Of a stretch of 64,000 nt of DNA, positions 8,564-19,125 are shown one piece after another. Where the stretch lies: positions 18,730 through 82,729 of the forward strand of contig JADFZS010000005.1 in NCBI GenBank assembly GCA_015232405.1. The letters run 5' to 3'. Both the position numbers and the translations under genes were made by a program. The first letter of the stretch is position 1. Every line of letters starts with the position of its first letter. Origin of the DNA: Magnetococcales bacterium (GTDB lineage Bacteria > Pseudomonadota > Magnetococcia > Magnetococcales > JADFYX01). The notes under the pieces are model-generated. The model searched no databases. It had not been told where the DNA came from and saw nothing but the letters and a program-made list of their open reading frames with translations.

Positions 8564-11500
8564 ATGGTTAATGGGTCGTTTAATAAACGCTTTGGTTTCT
8601 GGAAATATTTTTTTGGAATTTCCGTTACAATATTTACTCTTTTTATCATCAGCCAAAATAATTTTTTAGTTTTTCATGTCTTTGCGGAATCATTAAGTAT
8701 TCTTGTGTCATTCAGTCTGTTTTCCATGGTTTGGTACACTCTCCGCCACCATGATAATCACTATTTTCTCTTCCTGGGTACTGCTTTTCTGTTCATGGGA
8801 GTTATAGATTTTTTGCATATCCTTACCTATAAGGGAATGAACCTTATTCAAGGATATGACGCAAACCTTCCTACCCAATTTTGGATTGCCGCAAGGGCGG
8901 TGCAGGTTGCTAGCCTTATTATTGCTCCACTGTTTCTTACCCGGAAATTAAATAAAGAACTTCTGTTGGTTATTTTTTCTCTAATAACCTTTATTCTGTC
9001 TTATGCTGTTTTTATGGGTTGGTTTCCTGACTGTTTTGTGGAGGGAAAGGGGCTGACACCGTTCAAGGTAGGGGCAGAATATGTAATGATGGCCCTGTTA
9101 GTTATGGTTGCTTGGCAGATTCATTATTATTTACGAGATTCATTCTCCACAGAAGTTCGCTTCATGCTGGTGCTTTCCATAATATTCACCATAGTTCAGG
9201 AGTTGTCCTTCACTTGGTATGTAGAGGTTTACGGAATATCCAATATAGTTGGTCACATACTCAAGATAGCCTCATGTTTCTTGTTGTTTAGGGCTATAGT
9301 TATAGTCGGGCTGGAACGGCCTTTCGATCTGGTCTTTCACTCTCTGCACAAAAGTAAAGAGAGTTTATCCAAAGCCCAGTCAATAGCGCATCTTGGTAAC
9401 TGGGATTGGAATATAAAAACCAAAACAATTACTTGGTCTGATGAGGCCTACCGAATTCTAGGTCTAAACCCCAATGAATTTAAACTAAAATACAATGACT
9501 TTCTGGCGTTTATTCACTCTGATGATCGACAGTTGGTTCCAGACCCGGCAGGCATTGATTTTGCGGATAATACCGATGTTTATCATTATGAGTATCGTGT
9601 AGTAAGGGGTGACGGAACTGTTATTTTAATTCATGAAATCAGGGATGTTATACATAATATCGATGGTTATCCAACTAACATAATTGGCACAATTCAAGAC
9701 ATAACAGAACGTAAAAAATTGGAGATGGAGTTATATCAAGCTAAAATACAGGCTGAGTCTGGGGCTAGATCTAAAAGTGAATTTCTTGCCAATATGAGCC
9801 ATGAAATTCGCACGCCAATGAATGTCATCCTCGGTATGAGCTCCCTATGTTTACAAACAGACCTTACCAATAAACAGAAGAACTACCTTAAGAAAGTTCA
9901 TGCTTCATCTCAATATCTGCTAGGCATTTTAAATGATATTCTGGACCTCTCCAAGATTGAAGCTGGCAAGCTGGAAATGGAGGCCATAAGGTTTACTTTG
10001 GATGAGGTATTACACAAGCTGGCTATTGTTGTTCAAGACAAGGCTCATGAAAAAAAATTAGAGTTGTTGTTTAAAATTGATCGTGAAATTCCATTTTATT
10101 TGCAAGGTGATTCCCAGCGGTTGGGACAGGTTTTAACAAACTTGGTTGGTAATGCGGTAAAATTTACTGAGTCAGGTCGTGTCATGGTTGAATCGCGATT
10201 GCTCAAAAAAGAGCAAGGCAAAGTCAATTTGGAATTTTCTATTAAAGATACCGGCATTGGCATGACTAAAGAGGAGTGCAGCCTCTTGTTTCAACCATTT
10301 TCCCAAGCTGATGTTTCTACCACTAGAAAATATGGAGGAACTGGCCTGGGGTTGGCTATAAGTAAACAGTTGGTGGAGATGATGGATGGTAGGATCGCAG
10401 TAACGAGTAAAGCAAACGTTGGCAGTACCTTTACTTTCAATATTCTTGTTGGTTACGACGACACAGATGATACCTCCCTTCTAGGAGCAGTTCCAAAGGA
10501 ATTGCGAGATATGCGTACCCTGATAATTGATGATAGTAAAATATCTCGCGATATAATGGTAGACAATCTATCAGCACTATCTTTACAGGTCACAGAGGTG
10601 GAATCGGGCAAAGAGGCTCTTGCACTGATTGAAAAGGCTGATGGTGAAACCCCTTTTGGTCTGGTTACTGTAGAGTGGGGGTTGTCAGGGATGAGTGGTC
10701 TGGAGACTATTGAGAGAATAAAGAACAATACTTTATTGACCAACCCACCACATATCATCTTGGTAATCTCTATAGATCCCAATTTTCTACCTGCTCAAAT
10801 TGTAGATAAATATTTAAATGGAATAGTAGTAAAACCATTCACCACATCACAGCTTCTCGGCAATGTTGTTGAAGCATTTGGAGGGGTTTCTGATATCAAC
10901 AAAACCCCCTTGATTTTTTCCGATAGCGATGAATATCAATCTCTATGGGGATCTAAAATATTAATAGTAGAAGATAACGAGCTAAATAGGCAGATTGCCA
11001 GAGAGTTGTTGGAGATGGTTCAAGTGAATGTTTCCGAGGCCAAAAACGGTAAGGAAGCTGTAAAAATGGTAGCTCAAGAATCTTATGATGGTGTTCTTAT
11101 GGATCTTCAGATGCCAGTTATGGATGGTCTGGCAGCAACCAGAGAAATTCGTAAAGACCCCCGTTTCATTAAACTTCCAATTATGGCTATGACTGCAAAT
11201 GCCATGTCAGGGGATCGTGATCTATGTTTTGAAGCTGGAATGCAGGATCATATCTCCAAACCGGTGGATCCGAACAATCTTTTTTCTACTCTCACCAAAT
11301 GGGTGAAACCTGCCATGCCTCACTATAAACAGATACCTGAAAAAGTTGAGAAAGAGGAGATATCGGGAGAGTTGATGCCGAATATTCCCGGTATAGATAC
11401 TCAAATTGGCTTAAGGAATGTGGGCGGTAAAATTAAAAATTACTTCTCATTTCTTACAAAATTCAGAAAAAACCAGGGTGGAGTGGCAGAAGATATTCAA

Positions 11501-12007
11501 CAAGCATTGGCAGCCCAAGATATTGCTTTGGCAACAAGGCTTGCCCACACATTGAAAGGTGTCTCAGGAACATTAGGAGCTAACACTCTTTATAAAAAGT
11601 CTGGGGAAATAGAGTCTGCTATTAGAAAATCAGCAGATTCCAAAGAAATACAAAACCTTCTGCAGCAAATTGCTGTAGAGCTTGATGAAATATGTCGAAC
11701 AATAGATCAAGTCATACCCAAAAATGTATCAAAATCAACAGTTCTTGGCTCTCCAGAGCAGAGCGATGAGATAATTGCAAAACGAGATGCTCTGCTTAGG
11801 AAAATGTATAACCAACTAAGAACCTTTGATTCTGATGTCGAAAATACAATCTTAGCCCTAAAAGAGATACCGCATTCTAAGCAAATGATAGATTATTTGG
11901 ATAAGATTGAAGAGCAAGTAGCTATTTATGATTTTGAAGGTATGACCTCGACTTTGGTACAGTGCACAGATTTTTTAGGAGTTGACGTTGAGAATGGTAA
12001 CTCTTGA
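8564..12007 (+). CDS. MASE3-PAS hybrid histidine kinase with two receivers and HPt
   Basis: 1147 residues. ATG has AAAGAGG nine bases upstream. Order: MASE3 membrane sensor (about 15-250), PAS (about 275-385; [19 protein letters not shown]), HisKA with H413 ([10 protein letters not shown]), HATPase with intact N and G boxes (about 520-635), receiver 1 (about 655-770), receiver 2 (about 795-910, phospho-acceptor D847), and an HPt domain with H995 ([14 protein letters not shown]). This is a full phosphorelay in one chain, like BarA. Receiver 1 is degenerate: the acceptor position is E704 ([11 protein letters not shown]), so it probably cannot be phosphorylated. No separate output regulator is adjacent, so its target is encoded elsewhere or is one of the stand-alone receivers downstream. 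Confidence 0.94.
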   Translation: MVNGSFNKRFGFWKYFFGISVTIFTLFIISQNNFLVFHVFAESLSILVSFSLFSMVWYTLRHHDNHYFLFLGTAFLFMGVIDFLHILTYKGMNLIQGYDANLPTQFWIAARAVQVASLIIAPLFLTRKLNKELLLVIFSLITFILSYAVFMGWFPDCFVEGKGLTPFKVGAEYVMMALLVMVAWQIHYYLRDSFSTEVRFMLVLSIIFTIVQELSFTWYVEVYGISNIVGHILKIASCFLLFRAIVIVGLERPFDLVFHSLHKSKESLSKAQSIAHLGNWDWNIKTKTITWSDEAYRILGLNPNEFKLKYNDFLAFIHSDDRQLVPDPAGIDFADNTDVYHYEYRVVRGDGTVILIHEIRDVIHNIDGYPTNIIGTIQDITERKKLEMELYQAKIQAESGARSKSEFLANMSHEIRTPMNVILGMSSLCLQTDLTNKQKNYLKKVHASSQYLLGILNDILDLSKIEAGKLEMEAIRFTLDEVLHKLAIVVQDKAHEKKLELLFKIDREIPFYLQGDSQRLGQVLTNLVGNAVKFTESGRVMVESRLLKKEQGKVNLEFSIKDTGIGMTKEECSLLFQPFSQADVSTTRKYGGTGLGLAISKQLVEMMDGRIAVTSKANVGSTFTFNILVGYDDTDDTSLLGAVPKELRDMRTLIIDDSKISRDIMVDNLSALSLQVTEVESGKEALALIEKADGETPFGLVTVEWGLSGMSGLETIERIKNNTLLTNPPHIILVISIDPNFLPAQIVDKYLNGIVVKPFTTSQLLGNVVEAFGGVSDINKTPLIFSDSDEYQSLWGSKILIVEDNELNRQIARELLEMVQVNVSEAKNGKEAVKMVAQESYDGVLMDLQMPVMDGLAATREIRKDPRFIKLPIMAMTANAMSGDRDLCFEAGMQDHISKPVDPNNLFSTLTKWVKPAMPHYKQIPEKVEKEEISGELMPNIPGIDTQIGLRNVGGKIKNYFSFLTKFRKNQGGVAEDIQQALAAQDIALATRLAHTLKGVSGTLGANTLYKKSGEIESAIRKSADSKEIQNLLQQIAVELDEICRTIDQVIPKNVSKSTVLGSPEQSDEIIAKRDALLRKMYNQLRTFDSDVENTILALKEIPHSKQMIDYLDKIEEQVAIYDFEGMTSTLVQCTDFLGVDVENGNS

Positions 12008-12601
12008 ATATTTAGAAAAATAAAGCTTATTAATCATCCAACGATTTAAGAGACCACTGTTTATTTTTATCTATATTTACAGTGATGATCCCCATCAGTT
12101 TATCAAACCTACCACAAGTTAAAAAATGTTGGTTTACCTCATGGTTGAACCCAGCTATCAGACAGCTAAACACCATATCTTAAGTATTTATATTTTGTAA
12201 AATAAAAATGTTTCAAAATGTTAACAAATGTAAAGAATTTGTAAATTGATATGGATTTGTTTTGTCAGTTGTAGTAAGTTTATCACATTCAGAGATTAAT
12301 TATTGTAAGATAGCAACATTGGGTCTGTTAGAATTTATCTAAAGAAAACTAGTGTTTAGCCTCTGTTTTTAAATATTATTCAAATTATTGTTGTTCGGTT
12401 GATAACCATAAAATGTGATGTGATATTTTTAAAAATAATCATTTTTTTACCATATTTTAAATGTAGATTTATGAGTTAAAAAAAATTAAATAAAATTAAC
12501 TTTAAAGTGACTAACGGATACTTCACAAATTGTGATTTATTTACTGATTTTCATAAATCAAGTGTAATATTGGGTTGTTACACACTAAGGGAGAGTGTTA
12601 T
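12008..12601. other. AT-rich intergenic region upstream of the porin
   Basis: Nearly 600 bases with no credible gene. A short CACTGT/ACAGTG inverted repeat near 12053-12085 could end the kinase transcript. The stretch from about 12180 to 12560 is over 75% AT by eye, which fits an upstream region of a strongly transcribed porin gene. No clear sigma-54 or other consensus was recognised. Confidence 0.4.
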
Positions 12602-13870
12602 ATGTTAAGTCCGACCAATAAGTTAATGAAAGGTAGTTTTCTGATAGTGGGTCTGCTGCTATTTAGTGGTTCAGCTTATGGTGACGAGCTTGCTGATATC
12701 AAAGAGCAGATCCAGATATTGATGGAACGTGTTGAAGTACTTGAGCAAGAGAAGAAAGACCAACAAACCGCCGCAGTTGCAATTCCAAAAAGTGATAAAG
12801 CTAAAAACAGAGAGGTAAAATCTGGAAACACAAAGGTCAAATTATCGGTCTCTGGGTGGATGGATCGTGCTGTACTTATGGCGGATGACGGCAATGATAG
12901 CAACGGTTATTTTGTCGATGGCACCCTGCCAAGCCGGTTTCGCTTAACTGGTCGGGCAAGCAGTGCAGATGGTTGGACTATCGGTTCCAACATGGAGTGG
13001 CATTATCGTTCCAACGCTGCTTTTATCATAGACCAGTACGACCAGGATAATGGTACTTCAGATGGCTCTTTCAAAGAGCGTGTTTTAGAAGTTTTCTTTA
13101 ATAATCCCAAATGGGGAAAACTATCCCTTGGTCAAGGACCAACAGCTTCCAACGGTATAGCGGAGCGGGATCTGTCAGGTACTTTTGTTGCTGCCTATTC
13201 CGATACCCGTTTTTTAGCAGGAGGTATGAGGTTTCGCAGAGCTGATGGTTCCCTTGCCGATAGTGATACCACCAATCCCAGGGTTAGACACTCACTTTCT
13301 AATATGGACGGCATGAGCTTGCGGGATAGGGTTCGTTATGATAGCCCAAGTTTAGCTGGCTTTAAGATCTCCTTAGGAGCAGTGCAAGGAGATGTTTATG
13401 ACACCGCTCTTACTTATTCTGGGGATATGGGAGCATTCAAGGTAACAGCAGCAGCTGGTGCTTCTAGTGCCGCAATCAACTACCTGGATGGAAAAACCAA
13501 GGATTTTACACAATATGCAGGTTCCGTCTCCGTACTTTTTGACAACGGATTGAATATGACTTTAGCAGGTGGAACCCAGGAAGCTCAGAACTCCGGTCGC
13601 AATAATCCTGGATTTTATTATGCAAAACTTGGATACAAAGCAGATTTATTCCAGAAGGGAAAAACAAACCTTTCAGTGGATTACCATAGCACAGATGATC
13701 TAATGCAAAATGGCGATGCAGGTGATAGCTATGGCTTTCAGGCAGTACAAAATATGGACGACTGGGGATCAGAGCTATATCTGAGCCTTCGTAAATATCA
13801 ATACAGCCAGACTGGAGTCGAATTTGATGATATCACTGGCACTCTTGTTGGAGCGAGAGTGAAATTTTAA
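12602..13870 (+). CDS. Outer-membrane porin with N-terminal coiled coil
   Basis: A TTG nine codons upstream keeps the frame open, but ATG at 12602 has AAGGGAGAG seven bases before it, giving 422 residues. A signal peptide (residues 1-26, ending SAYG) is followed by a coiled coil (about 28-52; ADIKEQIQILMERVEVLEQE) and then an all-beta barrel with repeated alternating strands and turns rich in Gly, Asp and Asn. The chain ends GARVKF, the terminal Phe expected for BAM-assembled proteins. The coiled coil-plus-barrel architecture fits trimeric substrate-specific porins of the DcaP or OprP type. The small lipoprotein and PstS-fold binding protein that follow suggest it admits the anion or solute they handle. 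Confidence 0.88.
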   Translation: MLSPTNKLMKGSFLIVGLLLFSGSAYGDELADIKEQIQILMERVEVLEQEKKDQQTAAVAIPKSDKAKNREVKSGNTKVKLSVSGWMDRAVLMADDGNDSNGYFVDGTLPSRFRLTGRASSADGWTIGSNMEWHYRSNAAFIIDQYDQDNGTSDGSFKERVLEVFFNNPKWGKLSLGQGPTASNGIAERDLSGTFVAAYSDTRFLAGGMRFRRADGSLADSDTTNPRVRHSLSNMDGMSLRDRVRYDSPSLAGFKISLGAVQGDVYDTALTYSGDMGAFKVTAAAGASSAAINYLDGKTKDFTQYAGSVSVLFDNGLNMTLAGGTQEAQNSGRNNPGFYYAKLGYKADLFQKGKTNLSVDYHSTDDLMQNGDAGDSYGFQAVQNMDDWGSELYLSLRKYQYSQTGVEFDDITGTLVGARVKF

Positions 13871-13902
13871 GGCTTTTTTAGTGTCAGGGTGGTAAGAGGA
13901 TA

Positions 13903-14067
13903 ATGTCCAAATATATTGCTAGATTATTGAGTCTGATTATTTTAACCATGGCATTGGTCGGTTGTAGTTCTGCAAAACCATTTGCTTACGAAGATCAAGG
14001 TGAGGTTAAAGAGGGGCCAGGACTGTTTAGTGGCAAAAAAGGTGAGTTTATAATTTATAATAAATAG
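13903..14067 (+). CDS. Small lipoprotein (54 residues)
   Basis: ATG at 13903 follows AAGAGGA closely; TAG at 14065-14067. The product begins with a positively charged, hydrophobic signal sequence and a lipobox LVGC (Cys near residue 21). The mature part is only about 34 residues and carries KEGPGLFSGKKGEFIIY. I believe the GPGLFSG..GEF pattern recurs in small proteobacterial lipoproteins of unknown function, but cannot verify this here. It sits 32 bases after the porin and 85 before the binding protein in the same direction, so it is probably cotranscribed and may be a small accessory to the porin. Confidence 0.75.
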   Translation: MSKYIARLLSLIILTMALVGCSSAKPFAYEDQGEVKEGPGLFSGKKGEFIIYNK

Positions 14068-14152
14068 CCAGCAATATGATAAGAACGGCCAGTAATTTAT
14101 AAAATCTGTTTTTGCAGTTTGGATTAAAATAACTCTATTTTGGAGAGATCCC

Positions 14153-15151
14153 ATGGTTAAGCCAAAGATATTTCGGGTCGGTTTATTGTTAATTGTACCC
14201 ATGTTGTATTTGTTTGTTGGAGGAGAAGCTGGAGCAGCAGATAATCCAAAAAGTTTGGCTGGGCCAGCATTTAGTGATCCTGCTAAACTTTTTCCCATGA
14301 AACAGAAGTGGGTAAAACAACCTGTTAAATATACCGAGAAAACAGGCAAAGTTGATATTGCCCTTGATTTGAATCAGCAACTCTTTGAATTTGTAGAACC
14401 ACTGGCCCGTGAATATGCGAAAAAAAATAACCTGAAAATCTCGGTAAACTTTGGTACATGCGGTACATCCTCAGCAATGTTAACTCGTAAAGCAGTTGAT
14501 ATTGGAGGGTTTTGTTGTCCTCCAGGAGAGGTTGACCGTCTTCCCGGTCTAAAATTTCACACTCTAGGTCTTTTACCAATGGGAATTGTAGTCCATCGGG
14601 ACAACCCTGTTGATTCTATTACGTTGGATCAGGTTCAAAAGATATATCAAGGTGATATTTATCGATGGTCGAAACTCGGCGGTAAACATAAACCAATCAA
14701 GACCTTTGGAGCTACCCACTGTAAAATCAGGCCTGGTCACTGGCGACTGTTGATAGATAGCGATAATAATTTTACTCCAAGATTTAAGCCAGTTGCTTGG
14801 GGAAAAGAGAGCATTCTATCCATTATCAACAATCCACAAGCTGTTGCATGGGAGACCCTCTTATCCATAAAAAGATATGGTAAAGGTAAGGTTAAAGCCC
14901 TGAAAGTCGATGGTCGCCATCCAAGTGAGCTAAATAAATTAATTTCAGGAGAGTATCCACTATATCGTACATTTAGTGTGACCACCTGGACAGGAAAAGA
15001 TGTTGAAAATCCCCATGCGCAAAAACTTGTTGCTTATCTAATAAAGGGAATAGAGGCCAAGAGTAGCCAAATTGGCTTGGTTTCTGCCTCCCAGCTTAGA
15101 AAAGCAGGGTGGAAATTTAAGGAGAATGAGTTGATTGGCGAGCCTCTATAA
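14153..15151 (+). CDS. PstS-fold periplasmic binding protein with Cys/His-rich pocket
   Basis: 332 residues. ATG has GGAGAG seven bases upstream. Signal peptide about 1-29. The body follows the PBP_like_2/PstS pattern: substrate-loop GTCGTSSAML, then ITLDQVQKIYQGDIYRWSKLGG, which matches the usual sequence after the first lobe. Where phosphate binders carry GSGTG and DFGASD-type loops this protein has Cys: C103 in GTCGTS, C121 and C122 in GGFCCPPG, and H189-C190 with H196 in THCKIRPGHW. These are the only four cysteines of the mature chain. They could ligate a metal or haem, or form disulfides. A standard phosphate role is therefore doubtful. No ABC permease or ATPase genes are nearby; a kinase follows, so a sensing role is possible. 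Confidence 0.85.
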   Translation: MVKPKIFRVGLLLIVPMLYLFVGGEAGAADNPKSLAGPAFSDPAKLFPMKQKWVKQPVKYTEKTGKVDIALDLNQQLFEFVEPLAREYAKKNNLKISVNFGTCGTSSAMLTRKAVDIGGFCCPPGEVDRLPGLKFHTLGLLPMGIVVHRDNPVDSITLDQVQKIYQGDIYRWSKLGGKHKPIKTFGATHCKIRPGHWRLLIDSDNNFTPRFKPVAWGKESILSIINNPQAVAWETLLSIKRYGKGKVKALKVDGRHPSELNKLISGEYPLYRTFSVTTWTGKDVENPHAQKLVAYLIKGIEAKSSQIGLVSASQLRKAGWKFKENELIGEPL

Positions 15152-15278
15152 AAATTTATCTAGTGCTGGTTAGAGTTCAACTTTTATTCCTGATGGGGGT
15201 TTAACTTGAATGAGATTTTTATGTGTAATGGGTTGCTAGAAAGAACTTTTTTTGTGAAAAACTTATTGGAAGCTTCCC

Positions 15279-17834
15279 ATGGCTGAAGTCGATCCTGACA
15301 GAAAGCCATTTTTGCATAATTGGCTGCAGCATGTATCCATAACTGTGAAAATGGTTACAGTGACCATCGTTGTCGGTTTGGTGGTGTGGATTGCTGTGGA
15401 TTATTTTGATTCAAAATCGGTAAGAAATGCCTTTGAGTCACAGATGGTTGATATCATGACTGAAAAAGGCATGGACTACCGGCAAAAGTTCATCCATCAC
15501 ATAGCAGAAGTTACCCAGACAGCTAATCTATTGGTATCTCAAAATAGTCTGGGTAGTTATATGAAAGATCAGCCATGGAACAAGGAAGATACCATAAAAA
15601 TTAATTACCACGACAGAGTACCAAATTGGTTTGGTCGCCGGGAAAACCTTCTTCTTTTTACCATCCCAAATTATACAATTTTGTTAGATACATGGGGTAA
15701 TGTGCGTGAGGTTTTTCGTCTTATCCCGGAAAAACTGCCTGACTTTTTGATCAAACCTGACCAGATATTTTTACGCTTAAGTCTCAATGAGCCATATACC
15801 ACAGGCTTGAATGCAAATTTTCCTCATATCATAACAACCATTAAGGTTGTTGGTAGCAAAGGGGAAGATTTGGGGTATGTAATGCTTGCTACCCCTATTG
15901 ACGAAGATTTTCTCCGGGCCTCTCTTCCTTCCACAGCAAAAGAGTTTTTGATTGGGCTTTACCGACAAAATCCTCCAAAAATTGCTGTTAGTAGTGACGA
16001 TACATTGGTTTCTGCTGGCACTGACCTTCATAGAGTAAAAGAGCGGTATTTAACAGCAGAACAGCCAGCTTTTGATTATGGTTCTTCAGAGGTCAACTAT
16101 CAATTTGTCATCATGATTGCAAAAGAGAAACTAGAACCACAAACAATGGCGGTTGTAGAAAAAGCTAGAGTGCGTCGTTCTGTTATGGCTCTTCTTTTTA
16201 TCAGTGCGTTTGCTGTAATTATGATCAGGATCACAAATCGTATTGCAAAATTGGATCGTTATGTAGCGGAATTTTCTCAAAGCAAACTTAAAGCAATACC
16301 TTGGGAGCACAAGAAAGGCGACCAGTTAACCCAATTGAGAATTCGTTTCCAACGCCTTATGGAAGAGATTACCGCTTCCTATGAAATAATTCGTAAAGAA
16401 AAATATGCCGCTGAGTCGGCTAATCGTGCCAAGAGTACTTTTTTAGCCAACATGAGCCATGAACTACGAACTCCGCTCAACGCAATCCTCGGTTTTTCCG
16501 AATTGATGACCCGCGATACTGAAGCTACTCCCAGCCAGTTGGAGAACCTACGTATTATCAATAAAAGTGGCGAGCATCTTTTGGGTATGATCAGTGATGT
16601 GCTGGACCTCTCCAAAATAGAGGCTGGTCGTATTGAGATAACCATGGAAGCGTTTGACCTATTCAGGTTTATGAATGATATCCATGAAATGATATTGATA
16701 CAGGCAAAAAAGAAGAATATCTCTTTTGATCTAGAGTTTGCGCAAAATGTGGAACGATTTGTAAAAACTGATGTAAATAAACTTCGCCAGATACTTATCA
16801 ATCTGCTCGGTAACGCGATTAAGTTTACCGAGGAGGGGGGTGTTACTTTACGGGTTAAGACTATCAATAGTGGAGAAAACAACATTCAGTGCCATCTGCA
16901 GGTTGTCGTGGAAGATACTGGTGATGGAATATCCGCCGAACAGGTAAAGACCATTTTTACCCCTTTTGTCCAGGCAGACCATGCTCGAGACGATATTGTT
17001 GGAACCGGGTTGGGGCTATCGATATCCAGCAATTTTGCCGAAAAATTAGGTGGCAAAATAAGTGTAGAAAGTGAACTTGGAAAGGGTTCTGTTTTTATAT
17101 TGGATATTCCTGTGGAGCTGGTTTCACAAGACAACTTGGTGATAGAAGAGACACAAAAAAAGCAAATAACCAAGCTGGCTTCCAATCAGCCTGAATATCG
17201 CATCTCTATAGCCGAAGACTATCCCCATAACAGAGTACTGCTGCGTGATTTGTTAACTCACGTTGGCTTTACTGTGAAGGATGTGGAAAATGGAGAGGAT
17301 TGCATATCTCTTTTTAAAACATGGAATCCCCATTTTATCTGGATGGATCTTGGCATGCCAATAGTGGATGGGTTGGAAGCCACCCGACAGATAAGGGATT
17401 TGCCAGGGGGTGATGAGGTGAAAATTGTTGCCCTTACAGCAAGTAGTGTTTTTAACGATCAACGAAGCAATGTCATCGCTCAAGGTTGTGATGATATGCT
17501 GTACAAGCCATATAAATCGCAACAAATTTTAGAGGCAATGGCCAAGCATCTTGGGGTGAAGTTTGAGTATGGAGAGGAGGTTGCTATATCAGACGGTGGC
17601 AATAAACAACAGCCTGAACTACAAGCACAAACTATATTGAATTTACCATCCGAACTTCGGGAAGATCTCTATAAAGGGGCGATTTCGTTAAACATAGAGA
17701 GATCATTGCAAGCAATTTCCCAAATTGGAGAGTTGGACTTGGAGCTAGGAAATTCCTTGAAAAAAATGGTAGATAATATGGAGTTTGAAGCTCTGTTGGA
17801 GCTATTGGAAGAGGTAGATGAGAAACAGAGTTGA
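15279..17834 (+). CDS. Hybrid histidine kinase with large periplasmic sensor
   Basis: 851 residues. Membrane segments near residues 22-46 and 302-322 enclose a periplasmic domain of about 255 residues that reads like a double Cache sensor (LLFTIPNYTILLDTWGNVREVF; GYVMLATPIDEDFL). A juxtamembrane HAMP-like helix leads to HisKA with H394 (MSHELRTPLN), an HATPase (about 505-625; GTGLGLSISSNFAEKLGG) and a receiver (about 640-760) with D690. A C-terminal helical stretch of about 70 residues (LPSELREDLYKGAISLNI) resembles the tails seen on some hybrid kinases but lacks an HPt His motif. It lies 127 bases after the binding protein, suggesting that it reads the solute state through that protein. CheY-like and DHp-REC genes follow. 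Confidence 0.92.
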   Translation: MAEVDPDRKPFLHNWLQHVSITVKMVTVTIVVGLVVWIAVDYFDSKSVRNAFESQMVDIMTEKGMDYRQKFIHHIAEVTQTANLLVSQNSLGSYMKDQPWNKEDTIKINYHDRVPNWFGRRENLLLFTIPNYTILLDTWGNVREVFRLIPEKLPDFLIKPDQIFLRLSLNEPYTTGLNANFPHIITTIKVVGSKGEDLGYVMLATPIDEDFLRASLPSTAKEFLIGLYRQNPPKIAVSSDDTLVSAGTDLHRVKERYLTAEQPAFDYGSSEVNYQFVIMIAKEKLEPQTMAVVEKARVRRSVMALLFISAFAVIMIRITNRIAKLDRYVAEFSQSKLKAIPWEHKKGDQLTQLRIRFQRLMEEITASYEIIRKEKYAAESANRAKSTFLANMSHELRTPLNAILGFSELMTRDTEATPSQLENLRIINKSGEHLLGMISDVLDLSKIEAGRIEITMEAFDLFRFMNDIHEMILIQAKKKNISFDLEFAQNVERFVKTDVNKLRQILINLLGNAIKFTEEGGVTLRVKTINSGENNIQCHLQVVVEDTGDGISAEQVKTIFTPFVQADHARDDIVGTGLGLSISSNFAEKLGGKISVESELGKGSVFILDIPVELVSQDNLVIEETQKKQITKLASNQPEYRISIAEDYPHNRVLLRDLLTHVGFTVKDVENGEDCISLFKTWNPHFIWMDLGMPIVDGLEATRQIRDLPGGDEVKIVALTASSVFNDQRSNVIAQGCDDMLYKPYKSQQILEAMAKHLGVKFEYGEEVAISDGGNKQQPELQAQTILNLPSELREDLYKGAISLNIERSLQAISQIGELDLELGNSLKKMVDNMEFEALLELLEEVDEKQS

Positions 17835-17960
17835 TAGATGGATTTGGAAAAATGAGTGGTATTATTTTGAATGCATAACAGTTAAAAATTAGAATAATCC
17901 TAGATTCAGCAATTTAGTATATTGAAACTGAAAATTCAAAGGTGAGGTTTTATTAAACTC

Positions 17961-18335
17961 ATGAATATCCTGATAATTGATGATGACACCAAGTTCTTGG
18001 AAATGTTGGCCTGGATGCTTGGAACAGAAGGGTTCAAGGTGACAGCTGTTTCTAATGGAGACCAGGGTATCAAGATAATCAATCAACAAGCAGTTGATCT
18101 CCTCATCACTGATATGTTGATGCCGGATAAGGAAGGGGTGGAGTTAATCCAGGAGATTAGAGGTGGGTTTCCTGACCTTCCAATAATTGCAATGTCTGGC
18201 GGTGTTAGTGGCTCTTCCACTGATACCATGTTCATGATGGCTAAACGTCTTGGAGCACAGGAGGTTCTGGCAAAACCATTTTCTAAGGATGAGGTGTTGA
18301 TGGCTATACGTAAAAGCGTAGCCAATGAGCAATAA
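17961..18335 (+). CDS. Stand-alone CheY-like receiver protein
   Basis: 124 residues, one receiver domain and no output domain. The acidic cluster is at residues 6-8 (IIDDD), the phospho-acceptor is D51 (LLITDMLMPDKEG), then a Ser/Thr switch (AMSGG) and Lys in LAKPFS. The AMSGG signature is typical of receivers in multi-step relays. It is 126 bases downstream of the hybrid kinase and 40 upstream of the DHp-REC gene, so it is the likely acceptor or phosphate shuttle in that cluster. Confidence 0.9.
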   Translation: MNILIIDDDTKFLEMLAWMLGTEGFKVTAVSNGDQGIKIINQQAVDLLITDMLMPDKEGVELIQEIRGGFPDLPIIAMSGGVSGSSTDTMFMMAKRLGAQEVLAKPFSKDEVLMAIRKSVANEQ

Positions 18336-18375
18336 TAGGACTCATGATAAAAAATAAATTCAAAAGGAGTTCAAC

Positions 18376-19116
18376 ATGAGTGTTGATCCTGTACAGCAAC
18401 TGAATCCTCTAGAGATTGAAAAAAAGGCACGACAAATTGCCCATGATCTAAATAATGTATTTGGCGTGATTATATGCAGTTCGGAAATTGCAAAGAGTAT
18501 GGTCTCAGAAGGTGAGCCTATGTTTCGCTGTGTTCAGGAGATGATGTCAGCTTGTGGGCGAGGGCAGGAACTGACTCGATCATTAAGAGCAATTTTTGTC
18601 CCTGAACAGGAGCCTGATACGGGACAACTATTAGATGATGGTAATCAATCGTTTGATAATCAAGATCTACAAAACAGTCCAATCCTCAATGAAAATAACC
18701 CACAACCTACACAACAGTCACTTGAAGAGATCCTGATTGTCGATGATACACCTGCCAACCTCAGGTTATTGGCCAACCTGTTAACTCAAAATGGTTATCG
18801 TGTTCGTCCTGCCTCTAGTGGCAAACTAGCATTAAAATCGACATCATTTCAGGTTCCAGACCTGATCATGCTTGATATTCGCATGCCCCATATGGATGGT
18901 TATGAGGTTTGCCGTCTTTTGAAAGCAGATGAGAAAACCAAGGATATCCCAGTGATTTTTTTAAGTGCAATGGATGACTCTGCCGACAAGGCCAAAGCTT
19001 TTGAAGCCGGAGCAGTAGATTTTATCAGTAAACCATTTCAAGCAGTTGAGATACTTGCTCGTATACGTACACATTTAGAACTGCAATCGTTAAAAAAGCA
19101 AATTCAAAGCCAATAG
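18376..19116 (+). CDS. DHp-like domain fused to a receiver, no ATPase domain
   Basis: 246 residues, AAAGGAG eight bases before the ATG. Residues 12-70 resemble a kinase dimerisation/phosphotransfer helix pair with H23 in AHDLNNVFG, the variant H-box found in many PAS-type hybrid kinases. A Gln/Asn/Pro-rich linker (about 75-115) leads to a receiver (about 117-240): IVDDT, D167 in LIMLDIRMPHMDG, and SKPF with the conserved Lys. The HATPase that normally follows such an H-box is absent and there is no sign of a deletion in frame. It may accept phosphate from the upstream kinase on D167 and use H23 as an HPt-like relay, or it may act as a dimerising decoy. Ends nine bases from the convergent kinase. 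Confidence 0.8.
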   Translation: MSVDPVQQLNPLEIEKKARQIAHDLNNVFGVIICSSEIAKSMVSEGEPMFRCVQEMMSACGRGQELTRSLRAIFVPEQEPDTGQLLDDGNQSFDNQDLQNSPILNENNPQPTQQSLEEILIVDDTPANLRLLANLLTQNGYRVRPASSGKLALKSTSFQVPDLIMLDIRMPHMDGYEVCRLLKADEKTKDIPVIFLSAMDDSADKAKAFEAGAVDFISKPFQAVEILARIRTHLELQSLKKQIQSQ

Positions 19117-19125
19117 ATAGATTGT

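Noticed and set aside
14153..15151. Naming the binding protein PstS
   Set aside because: Fold matches, but ligand-loop residues are Cys/His and no pst transporter genes are present.
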